DNA of 13,510 bases from an uncultured Clostridia bacterium (GTDB lineage: Bacteria; Bacillota; Clostridia; UBA1381), in contig CAKSRS010000065.1 of NCBI GenBank assembly GCA_934487205.1, positions 1-13,510 of the forward strand, given 5' to 3'. The position numbers and the translations under genes are program-made. The notes beneath the pieces are model-generated. The model worked only from the letters and a program-made list of their open reading frames with translations, was not told where the DNA came from and made no database searches. The stretch's first letter is position 1. Each line of letters begins with the position of its first letter. Positions 1-4,994 of this stretch are shown piece by piece.

Positions 1-2
1 TT

Positions 3-431
3 ACAGGGTATAACGAAAATCTTCGTGATAACTTGATTACCAATATAGTCATGCTTGTTCCGTCCGCACTGATGTTTATAAACGGCATAAAAAACGGAAT
101 AAGAGCGAATCTTGCCCGCCGTTACGATTCAATATTTATGTGCGACCAAGACGGCACCGTTACGATTGAGGAGCTTTCAAAGCAGACGGGAAAACCGCCC
201 TATAAGGTGCTTTCTGAGCTTGAATGGCTTTTCGGTAAGGGTGTCTTTCGAGATTGTACACTGCAAAAGCAGGGATCGCCATGCGTGCTTCTTTCGGGCA
301 GAGAGAACAGCAAAACAAGCTTTGTTAACGTTGTGTGCGAAAAATGTAACGGAACAACAAGAATCCGCGCGGGAAGCTCCGGTAAATGTGAGTATTGTGG
401 AAACGCAATTTCAAGCCGCAATACCGGATAA
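3..431 (+). CDS. Membrane-anchored winged-helix / zinc-ribbon protein, 3' part only
   Basis: The reading frame is open from the left edge of the window and ends at a TAA, so the 5' part of the gene lies outside; 142 residues are visible. Visible residues about 11-30 form a hydrophobic stretch that could be the last membrane segment. Residues about 40-70 (GTVTIEELSKQTGKPPYKV and following) read like a winged-helix/MarR-type fold. The C-terminus carries two Cys pairs, C112-x2-C115 and C129-x2-C132, with the GKCEYCG signature typical of a rubredoxin-like zinc ribbon. Clostridial proteins of unknown function with this order (membrane anchor, helix-turn-helix, zinc ribbon) are common, but I do not recognise a defined function. 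A TTG at 33 could serve as a start, but the open frame upstream makes a truncated longer gene more likely. The real-gene call is fairly sure, the role unknown. Confidence 0.7.
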   Translation, partial: TGYNENLRDNLITNIVMLVPSALMFINGIKNGIRANLARRYDSIFMCDQDGTVTIEELSKQTGKPPYKVLSELEWLFGKGVFRDCTLQKQGSPCVLLSGRENSKTSFVNVVCEKCNGTTRIRAGSSGKCEYCGNAISSRNTG

Positions 432-565
432 ATGCAAAGTTATATCGAAAGATATTAACGCAGACAGAGAAATCTAAAGCTCGGATTATACTGTTATTTA
501 ATCCGGCACATTCCGGCAAGTTTTGTGGAGAAATGTAAAATAACACATTAAAAGGATATAAATGT

Positions 566-706
566 GAAAAGGAGAAGACAATTTTTTCTGTTTTACTGAC
601 ACTGGAAATGCTGCTTACGCTCGTGCCCGCTACGGTGAGTGCGGCAGGCATATATCGCTGTACCTGCGGTTATGACAACTTTGACGGTTCAAACTATGCC
701 GTTGCT
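566..706 (+). pseudogene. Remnant of a secreted protein: signal peptide and short mature part
   Basis: In the frame of the ATG at 608 the sequence encodes a typical Sec signal peptide: a basic start (EKEKT), a hydrophobic core (IFSVLLTLEMLLTLVPA), then TVSA followed by AG as a likely signal peptidase site. The mature part lasts about 20 residues (IYRCTCGYDNFDGSNY) before the frame enters transposase sequence. No usable start lies in this frame before the basic residues. The ATG at 562 reads ATG-TGA and a GTG at 564 hits a stop after 11 codons, so a small indel appears to have broken the start; starting at 608 would cut into the signal core. An AAAGGA sequence at 551-556 is a plausible old ribosome binding site. 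I read this as the head of a lost secreted protein. Confidence 0.5.
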
Positions 707-898
707 CTTTGGGTGTGCTGCTACAACTTTCTCAGGCCGCATAAATTTAACAGCTATCAGGTACTTAACGAAGTCGATATGCTCAAAAACGCTGATACTA
801 TGCCTGCTAAATGGCATCTGCTTATTTATCTCGGACAGAAAACCGCTGCACATATCCAATCACAGCAAGCTAATGCACAATTTGTTCTTAGATTTTGA
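707..898 (+). pseudogene. C-terminal fragment of a DDE integrase-type transposase
   Basis: From about position 707 the same frame as the signal-peptide remnant encodes residues that look like the end of a transposase integrase core. The piece YNFLRPHKFNSYQVLNEVD corresponds to the YNxxRPHxxL motif that follows the catalytic Glu in DDE integrase-like transposases, and MPAKWHLLIYLGQKT resembles the tail of one such clostridial family. No catalytic residues or N-terminal DNA-binding domain are present, so it cannot be an active enzyme. The family assignment rests on memory of motifs and is tentative. The join to the upstream signal peptide suggests insertion followed by deletion of most of the element. 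Confidence 0.5.
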
Positions 899-904
899 AC
901 CTGA

Positions 905-1045
905 GGCAAATTGCAGTCACAAAATCTTTGATTTTGCTTGCCCTTTACAGTATGGTAAAACAATGCCACACTGTTTTTGCCGACGGTAAAATTCAATTTT
1001 TTCTTGAGTTTTTCACCGTCGGCACGGTATTTTAAGCATTGTTTT
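905..1045. repeat. Cluster of inverted repeats after the transposase fragment
   Basis: This gene-free stretch contains several inverted repeats. GGCAA at 905-909 pairs with TTGCC at 938-942, enclosing AAAATC (921-926) and GATTTT (930-935). Further on, AAAACAATGC (957-966) is perfectly complementary to GCATTGTTTT (1036-1045), and inside it GCCGACGGT (979-987) is complementary to ACCGTCGGC (1015-1023), giving a nested stem of about 89 nt overall. It may be the terminal region of the decayed transposon, or a terminator shared by convergent units. There is no clean GC stem followed directly by a T-run, so I do not call it a terminator. Confidence 0.55.
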
Positions 1046-1108
1046 GCCTAAGCTGTCAAGGGTGACGGTAGGTTTTCGCATACTTCATTTTTCATATGCT
1101 GCTTTACA

Positions 1109-1258
1109 CTACCATTTTTTTCGCTTTATGCCGAAACTGTCACTTTTCCGATACTTGCACCGCCGAAATTCCTGAATATCCGCACGGCAGTTAAGCAGGT
1201 TGGCGGTTTTCAGATTGGCAAGCGTTGGAGCGCAGTGCTGTACAATCATTTCTTCCAT
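1109..1258 (-). pseudogene. Truncated DUF3793 family gene
   Basis: The ATG at 1258 follows the stop of the DUF2325 gene by one base (TGA-C-ATG), which is tight, probably coupled spacing. The first part, MEEMIVQHCAPTLANLKTAN, matches the N-terminal signature of DUF3793 proteins (HCAPTLAxLKTxxLF/LN). Only 49 residues follow before a stop, and the part after about residue 30 (RRCKYRKSDSFGIKRKKW) is basic and unlike the family. Family members are usually around 180-210 residues, so most of the gene is missing. The loss lies next to the transposon-like repeats at 905-1045, which suggests that the same event or its decay removed the 3' portion. In other Firmicutes this family sits beside DUF2325 and flavodoxin genes; its function is not established. 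Confidence 0.6.
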
Positions 1259-1259
1259 G

Positions 1260-1544
1260 TCAGGCTTCTTTTCTGCTTTCGAGTAATCCGTATAATGCCG
1301 CAGCGCTGCTTGAATGTACGCGTTCAATCGGTATGTTGTTCTTTTTCGCTTCGTTTACGGCGCTCAGTATCATTTTGTGCGATACCGTATTGGTGAACAG
1401 AACCATGAGGTCGGGAGTACCCAGATTTTTTTTGAGCATTCCGTTCTTTTTCGCAAAAACTTTTGCCTTATAGCCGTAGCTTTTGCAAATATCTTCATAC
1501 TGACAGACCATACGTTCATTTCCGCCTATTATTACTATACTCAT
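1260..1544 (-). CDS. DUF2325 domain-containing protein
   Basis: A 94-residue protein beginning MSIVIIGGNERMVCQYEDIC. The Rossmann-like N-terminal strand with GGN, the central D-x-MVLFTNTVSHKM and the C-terminal HSSSAAAL are the hallmarks of the DUF2325 family, whose length is normally 90-110 residues, so the gene looks complete. I chose the ATG at 1544 because TGGAGGTA (complement of 1551-1558) lies 6-7 bases upstream; an upstream in-frame start at 1583 would place the ribosome binding site inside the gene. It is the first gene of a unit with the truncated DUF3793 gene. The family role is unknown; association with iron or flavodoxin genes in other anaerobes is remembered context, not visible here. 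The leader carries a strong promoter and three palindromes, so regulation by a repressor is likely. Confidence 0.8.
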   Translation of the reverse strand: MSIVIIGGNERMVCQYEDICKSYGYKAKVFAKKNGMLKKNLGTPDLMVLFTNTVSHKMILSAVNEAKKNNIPIERVHSSSAAALYGLLESRKEA

Positions 1545-1562
1545 TTGTAATACCTCCATAAA

Positions 1563-1635
1563 GTTAGTATTAACTAACCACAATGCTTAAAATAAAGGTA
1601 CATAGCTGTACCTAAGTAGTTAGCCTTAACTAACT
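1563..1635 (-). promoter_or_regulatory. Three palindromic putative operators in the DUF2325 leader
   Basis: Three dyads lie between the predicted transcription start and the ribosome binding site. At 1563-1578 GTTAGT and ACTAAC flank 4 bases; at 1596-1613 AGGTACA and TGTACCT flank TAGC; at 1618-1635 AGTTAG and CTAACT flank CCTTAA. The last one sits directly downstream of the -10 box, over the expected transcription start. The TTAG...CTAA form resembles DtxR/IdeR-family iron-responsive boxes (consensus around TTAGGTTAGCCTAACCTAA), which would fit a metal-regulated gene pair, but this is inference. Two of the three share the GTTAG/CTAAC arms, which argues for one regulator bound at two sites. 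Confidence 0.55.
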
Positions 1636-1642
1636 CAATATA

Positions 1643-1671
1643 ATAATAACATATAGAAACCGATTTGTCAA
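1643..1671 (-). promoter_or_regulatory. SigA-type promoter of the DUF2325 unit
   Basis: On the minus strand a perfect -35 TTGACA (complement of 1666-1671) is followed after 17 bases by TATTAT (complement of 1643-1648). Transcription would start near 1636, giving an approximately 90-nt leader containing the three dyads. Confidence 0.75.
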
Positions 1672-1688
1672 TAGGAATTTGAAAAAAT

Positions 1689-1988
1689 TTATTTTATTAT
1701 ATCAATTAAAAATACAACGCTGACAGCCATCAGTATTATATGCATATATATCAAAGCGTTTATTTTTGAAAATGCTTTTTCGTCCTTCATGCGTTTTATG
1801 GATTTGAAAATAACCAAAGCCATACCGCAGATTATGGCGGGGAAGAAGAAAAATCCCAAAAGCATGCCGCCGTTTTGTGTGTATTTAAGTATGAAATCCA
1901 AAATAATTATAAAATATGCACTTCCGCACAGCAGAGAAAAAATTAATCCGCCGAATTTTGTTTCGAATATTTTGCCTATTCCGTACAT
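1689..1988 (-). CDS. Small membrane protein of unknown function
   Basis: A 99-residue protein with three predicted membrane segments at about residues 13-33 (LIFSLLCGSAYFIIILDFIL), 40-60 (GGMLLGFFFFPAIICGMALVI) and 79-97. Basic residues (KSIKRMKDEKAFSK) between segments two and three suggest that this loop is cytoplasmic. The ATG at 1988 is supported by a GGAGG ribosome binding site 7 bases upstream and by a good promoter at 2022-2050. It ends 17 bases before the -35 box of the DUF2325 promoter on the same strand, without a recognisable terminator. I do not recognise the family. Small membrane proteins of this kind are frequent next to regulatory genes, but nothing here defines a role. Confidence 0.65.
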   Translation of the reverse strand: MYGIGKIFETKFGGLIFSLLCGSAYFIIILDFILKYTQNGGMLLGFFFFPAIICGMALVIFKSIKRMKDEKAFSKINALIYMHIILMAVSVVFLIDIIK

Positions 1989-2021
1989 AATAAATCCTCC
2001 GCGAAAAAAAATATCAAATTA

Positions 2022-2050
2022 AGTATAGCATATCATAAGAGTAAAATCAA
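2022..2050 (-). promoter_or_regulatory. SigA-type promoter of the small membrane protein gene
   Basis: Reading the minus strand, TTGATT (complement of 2045-2050), a 17-base spacer and TATACT (complement of 2022-2027) lie about 35 bases upstream of the ATG at 1988. It faces away from the sigH promoter, so this intergenic region is divergent. Confidence 0.65.
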
Positions 2051-2157
2051 GCGGTATTGGAAAATTAACGTGTCGTATTTTGACGAAAATTAGAGAAAAC
2101 TTATAAATTTAGGCAATAGTTATCATATTCTGTTGTTAAAATTGTATAAGTTTATCC

Positions 2158-2186
2158 TTGACATTTGTTTTTATAAATGGTATAAT
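2158..2186 (+). promoter_or_regulatory. SigA-type promoter of sigH
   Basis: TTGACA at 2158-2163, a 17-base spacer and TATAAT at 2181-2186: a perfect consensus promoter. It is only about 30 bases from the sigH start, leaving a short leader with a GGTGGAGG ribosome binding site. Confidence 0.8.
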
Positions 2187-2217
2187 TGATATATGCTGGT
2201 GATGGTGGAGGTAATGC

Positions 2218-2847
2218 GTGATGGATAAAATAAGGGAAAATTCATTGTGCAGCCTGCCTGATGAAGAAGTTGCCGCTTTGGCGCAGGACGGCAGTGAGGC
2301 GGCTTTTGACCATATTATCGCAAGATACAGAAATTGCGTTTATGCCAAGGCGAATACATATTTTTTGGCGGGCGCCGAAAAGGAAGACGTAATTCAGGAA
2401 GGTATGATTGGTCTGTATAAAGCTGTGAAGGAGTTTAAACAGGATTGCGGAACGTCATTTACGCATTTTGCAAATGTCTGTATTTCACGGCAGATTATTT
2501 CGGCGGCACGTGCCGCGGCACGAAAAAAACACAGTCCGCTTAATTCTTATATTTCGCTTGATAAAGAGGACGAAGGCGATATGGATACGCTGTCACATTC
2601 GCTTGAAGATGATGAGCAAAATCCGGAAAATATTGTAATCAGCCGCGAGAATCTTTGCGGTATCGAACGGGAAATTAACCGTACTTTGAGTAAGCTTGAA
2701 CTTCAGGTATTTATGTATTACACCGAGGGAATGTCATACGAAGATATTGCGGAAATCCTCGGCAGACCGGCTAAAAGCGTAGACAATGCTCTGCAGCGCG
2801 TAAAAAGAAAGCTGACGGAGGCGCTGGAAGAAAATAACCGTTTGTAG
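2218..2847 (+). CDS. sigH: RNA polymerase sporulation-specific sigma factor SigH
   Basis: A 209-residue sigma-70 family factor, close to the roughly 218 residues of Bacillus SigH. Region 2 spans about residues 27-100 and contains ARYRNCVYAKANTYFLAGA, DVIQEGMIGLYKAVKEFK and ISRQIISAARAAARKKH, all very like SigH. LNSYISLDKEDE follows, also a SigH signature. Region 4 (about 155-203) includes the helix-turn-helix MSYEDIAEILGRPAKSVDNA and LQRVKRKL. It directs RNA polymerase to transition-state and early sporulation genes. GTG at 2218 or ATG at 2221 could start translation; GGAGG at 2207-2211 suits both, and ATG 2221 has the more usual 9-base spacing. It is driven by its own consensus SigA promoter and is followed after about 98 bases by a zinc-ribbon gene on the same strand, with no clear terminator between them. 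Confidence 0.93.
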   Translation: MMDKIRENSLCSLPDEEVAALAQDGSEAAFDHIIARYRNCVYAKANTYFLAGAEKEDVIQEGMIGLYKAVKEFKQDCGTSFTHFANVCISRQIISAARAAARKKHSPLNSYISLDKEDEGDMDTLSHSLEDDEQNPENIVISRENLCGIEREINRTLSKLELQVFMYYTEGMSYEDIAEILGRPAKSVDNALQRVKRKLTEALEENNRL

Positions 2848-2945
2848 CTTAAAGAAAAGCAGCGCATCAGTGTGCTTATAGGGGTGCAAGTCCCTTCGGA
2901 CGGAGAAAGAAAATTTTTACTAATTCAAAAGTGAGGGAATTAACA

Positions 2946-3218
2946 ATGTACGAAGACAAAACTCTAATCTGTAAAGACTGCGGCAAGGAATTTATTTTTT
3001 CTGCGGGCGAACAGGAATTTTATGCTGAAAAAGGGTTCCAGAATGAGCCTATTCGCTGCAAAGACTGCAGAATTGCAAGAAAGAACAGCATAAGACAGAA
3101 CAAGGAAATGTATGAAATCACCTGTGCTGACTGCGGCAAGGTGGACAAGGTTCCGTTTATGCCGAAAAATGACAGACCGGTTTACTGCAGTGAATGCTTT
3201 GAAAAGCACAGAGACTAA
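2946..3218 (+). CDS. Zinc-ribbon domain protein
   Basis: A 90-residue protein with four CxxC pairs in two modules: C9/C12 and C38/C41, then C60/C63 and C81/C84. The first module (CKDCGKEFIFSAGEQEFY then EKGFQNEPIRCKDCR) matches the probable zinc-ribbon family known as zf-trcl. The second, with VPFMPKNDRPVYCSECF, matches the C-x2-C-x17-C-x2-C family in which the VPF-x-P-x-RPVYC string is conserved. The protein probably binds two zinc ions and may bind nucleic acid or protein; no enzymatic role is suggested. I chose the ATG at 2946, preceded by GTGAGGGA; a longer form from the GTG at 2931 would consume this ribosome binding site. Co-orientation with sigH suggests read-through expression. Confidence 0.85.
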   Translation: MYEDKTLICKDCGKEFIFSAGEQEFYAEKGFQNEPIRCKDCRIARKNSIRQNKEMYEITCADCGKVDKVPFMPKNDRPVYCSECFEKHRD

Positions 3219-3276
3219 TATCCTGCTTTTGAACTAATCGTGGGAAGACATTATTTGCGCTGTAAAAAAGCTGAAA

Positions 3277-3301
3277 CGGGACGGGGTTGATTTCTGTCCC
3301 G
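3277..3301 (+). terminator. Possible weak terminator hairpin after the zinc-ribbon gene
   Basis: CGGGAC (3277-3282) and GTCCCG (3296-3301) form a 6-bp GC-rich stem with a 13-base loop about 58 bases after the zinc-ribbon stop. There is no T-run after it, so it is not a classical intrinsic terminator. No other terminator is seen before the IS element. Confidence 0.3.
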
Positions 3302-3362
3302 GTAAATATCCACCCGCATGGTGTGCAGTTGTCAAGTAAAAGTAGACACTAAAAACCACAAA

Positions 3363-3734
3363 CTATCCAAACCCTTGTTCGGTTCTGTATTGAACAGGGG
3401 TTTTGTAATTTAGTTTGCATGATAATCTTTCGTTATTAAAGTAATAAACATAGTTTTCAATAAACGATGGTATGCTCTCTGCGGATTTCAAATTGAAATA
3501 TATTTTCATTTCTTCTTCTATCCATCCGCTTAAGGATTCTATTATCGGGTTGTCGGATGGCATTCCCGCTCTTGACATAGAACGTTTGATGTTTGTATAT
3601 ATTTATGGGTTTGGTAAAAACCTGATGAAGGGTAGACGCTAACCATTTGTAATATCCGGAACGATTGCTGACATTGTTTTACATAAAAATTTTATACTAT
3701 ATTTATCTTTCAAAGAGTATATTATTTCATATTC
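3363..3734 (-). pseudogene. IS3-family OrfB (transposase) remnant, centre deleted and frameshifted
   Basis: Pieces of OrfB can be read in successive frames on the minus strand. The start EIIYSLKDKYSIKFLCKTM overlaps the end of orfA; SNRSGYYKWL follows in another frame after a small deletion; and an intact 71-residue tail (3363-3578) begins MSRAGMPSDNPIIESLSGW. In a complete OrfB these blocks are separated by some 150 residues holding the first two catalytic aspartates. Here KWL is followed within about 60 bases by remains of the S-D-QGF block (read as SSGF) and then by the tail. The tail keeps the third catalytic residue (Glu in NPIIES) and the YYFNNERLSCKLNYKTPVQYR end. The piece is clearly inactive. 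Confidence 0.75.
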
Positions 3735-4105
3735 GCATATTTTAAAGTAACGAACTCCTTGTTTGCACCAGCTCCTTTTACCTGATATCCTTTTTTTAAT
3801 CGTTCATTTTCTATCTCTAATTTTGCTAATTGTAGCCGTAATCTATCGGTTTCTGTTAAGGACTTACCGGTATGTAGCGCAGAAAATGGATTGCCTTTTC
3901 TGCTATTTTTAGAATCAAAGGCTGTTTCAGCGTGCTGATTGTAGTTCCTCATCCATCGACCAATCATCCCTTTATCGGCAACATATTCTTTTGCAAGAGA
4001 TCCGGATGAAATGTGCTCTTCGTAATATCTTTTTATTATTGCTAACTTTTGTTCTTTTGTCCAAATTCGTTTTGTTTGTCCTTTTTTCAACTCAAACACC
4101 ACCAC
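3722..4105 (-). CDS. IS3-family OrfA (helix-turn-helix protein of the IS)
   Basis: The frame encodes WTKEQKLAIIKRYYEEHISS and then GSLAKEYVADKGMIGRWMRN, a helix-turn-helix of the IS3/IS150 OrfA type. A leucine-rich coiled region follows (SLTETDRLRLQLAKLEIENE), which in the family mediates dimerisation of OrfA and OrfAB. The frame is open up to 4141, but its first residues would lie inside the ymdB terminator and IS end. A start at one of three GTG codons (4105-4097) or the TTG at 4090 is more plausible; none has a good ribosome binding site. OrfA itself looks intact, but without a working OrfB it has no transposition role. It might act as a DNA-binding repressor of related elements, which is speculation. 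Confidence 0.7.
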   Translation of the reverse strand: MVVFELKKGQTKRIWTKEQKLAIIKRYYEEHISSGSLAKEYVADKGMIGRWMRNYNQHAETAFDSKNSRKGNPFSALHTGKSLTETDRLRLQLAKLEIENERLKKGYQVKGAGANKEFVTLKYANMK

Positions 4106-4122
4106 AATTATTTTATCACAAT

Positions 4123-4152
4123 TAAAAAAAAGACGGTGCAAAACGCACCGCC
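4123..4152 (-). terminator. Intrinsic terminator of ymdB
   Basis: On the minus strand GGCGGTGC (complement of 4145-4152), a 5-base loop and GCACCGTC (complement of 4132-4139) form an 8-bp stem followed by a run of Ts (complement of 4123-4131). It begins 5 bases after the ymdB stop. Confidence 0.9.
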
Positions 4153-4157
4153 TCAGA

Positions 4158-4934
4158 TTAAAGTTCTTTGTAAATTCTTTCGATTGAGGTTACCTTGCGG
4201 GTCGCATCGTCAATTTCGAACATTGCGGCGCAAAACTGCCCGCGGCTGTTTGCTACGGTGAATTTTTGCGGCATGCTGTTCAAAAAACGGTCTATTATAG
4301 TTTGTTTCTCGAGCCCCAAAACCGATACGGCGGGACCTGTCATGCCCAAGTCCGAAATATATCCGGTGCCTTTCGGCATGATTTTGCTGTCCGCCGTCTG
4401 AACGTGCGTGTGAGTGCCGAAAACTGCGGTTACTCTGCCGTCAAGATAGTAGCCGAGCGCAATTTTTTCACTCGTTGCCTCAGCATGAAAATCGACGAAA
4501 ATCAAATCGGCATACGCTTTAATGCGTTCAAGTTCGCGGTCGGCTGCAAAAAACGGCGATTCTGCCGCGCCTTGCATATACGTTCTGCCGATAAGATTAA
4601 TGACGCCGACTTTTATGCCGTTTTTCGCCGTGACAATTGTGCTGCCCTTGCCGGGAACACTACCTTCAAAATTTGCCGGACGAACAACATTGTCGTTGTA
4701 GCGCATAACGGTGGCAATATCGGGACACCCCCATGCGTGGTTGCCGAGCGTGAACACATCTATTCCGGCGTATGAGAGCTGCTCATAAACCGGTTTGGAC
4801 ATACCCCTCCCGTGCGACGCATTTTCCGCATTTGCAATAATAAAATCATATTTTCCGCGCATGCGCTCAAGTTCTTCTTCAACTGTGTTGCGCCCGACGC
4901 GCCCGAAAATGTCGCCTATTGTAAGAATTTTCAT
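4158..4934 (-). CDS. ymdB: YmdB-type metallophosphoesterase (TIGR00282 family)
   Basis: A 258-residue calcineurin-like phosphoesterase, about the length of Bacillus YmdB. Metal-binding motifs appear in family order: GDIFGRVG with D8, IANAEN with E37 and N38, GNHAW with N65 and H66, DFHAEATSEK with H150, and GTHTHVQTAD with H175 and H177. YmdB is a metal-dependent phosphodiesterase that hydrolyses cyclic nucleotides in vitro and influences biofilm and motility decisions in Bacillus. The ATG at 4934 has a GAAAGGCG ribosome binding site. The gene follows rny on the same strand after a 60-base gap that holds a strong hairpin, so its expression probably depends on read-through or on a promoter I did not identify. 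The rny-ymdB order is conserved in Bacillus, which supports the name. Confidence 0.92.
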   Translation of the reverse strand: MKILTIGDIFGRVGRNTVEEELERMRGKYDFIIANAENASHGRGMSKPVYEQLSYAGIDVFTLGNHAWGCPDIATVMRYNDNVVRPANFEGSVPGKGSTIVTAKNGIKVGVINLIGRTYMQGAAESPFFAADRELERIKAYADLIFVDFHAEATSEKIALGYYLDGRVTAVFGTHTHVQTADSKIMPKGTGYISDLGMTGPAVSVLGLEKQTIIDRFLNSMPQKFTVANSRGQFCAAMFEIDDATRKVTSIERIYKEL

Positions 4935-4955
4935 AAAAATTTCGCCTTTCGTGTA

Positions 4956-4987
4956 AAAACGGTTATCAGAATTTTGATAACCGTTTT
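4956..4987 (-). terminator. Hairpin terminator between rny and ymdB
   Basis: A perfect 13-bp inverted repeat, AAAACGGTTATCA at 4956-4968 and TGATAACCGTTTT at 4975-4987, begins 8 bases after the rny stop. On the minus strand it ends in five Ts, a moderate terminator; on the plus strand it could also act. It probably lowers ymdB expression relative to rny, or protects the rny 3' end. Confidence 0.75.
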
Positions 4988-4994
4988 ATAATCA

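Larger units (their letters stand above)
3330..4120 (-). mobile_element. Degenerate IS3-family (IS150-like) insertion sequence with internal deletion
   Basis: An orfA/orfB pair on the minus strand defines the element. The end behind orfB begins TGTCAAGTAAAAGTAGACAC at 3330, a typical IS3-family terminus. The opposite end is less clear: the complement of 4102-4120, TGTGATAAAATAATTGTGG, is only a partial match, so the boundary at 4120 is approximate. Flanking triplets (AGT before 3330, ATT after 4120) do not give a convincing target duplication. At about 790 bp it is much shorter than the 1.2-1.5 kb usual for the family, because the centre of orfB is gone. It lies between the zinc-ribbon gene and the ymdB terminator and cannot encode its own transposition. 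Confidence 0.7.

Noticed and set aside
639..989. A 116-codon plus-strand frame across the transposase fragment and repeats.
   Set aside because: It is in a different frame from the recognisable signal peptide and RPH motif, and its translation shows no family features.
905..1045. The repeats were considered as a CRISPR-like array or a riboswitch.
   Set aside because: There are no regularly spaced direct repeats, and no gene lies downstream in the right orientation with a riboswitch-like expression platform.
2881..2902. GGGGTGCAAGTCCC resembles a conserved piece of group II intron domain I.
   Set aside because: There is no room for an intron between sigH and the zinc-ribbon gene, and no domain V or reverse transcriptase is present; a chance short match with small hairpins is more likely.
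3327..4123. Target site duplication around the IS3 remnant.
   Set aside because: The flanking triplets AGT and ATT do not match, and the left end is too degenerate to fix the boundary.
4266..4775. A 169-codon plus-strand frame opposite ymdB.
   Set aside because: It overlaps conserved ymdB catalytic sequence throughout, with no start signal or family resemblance.
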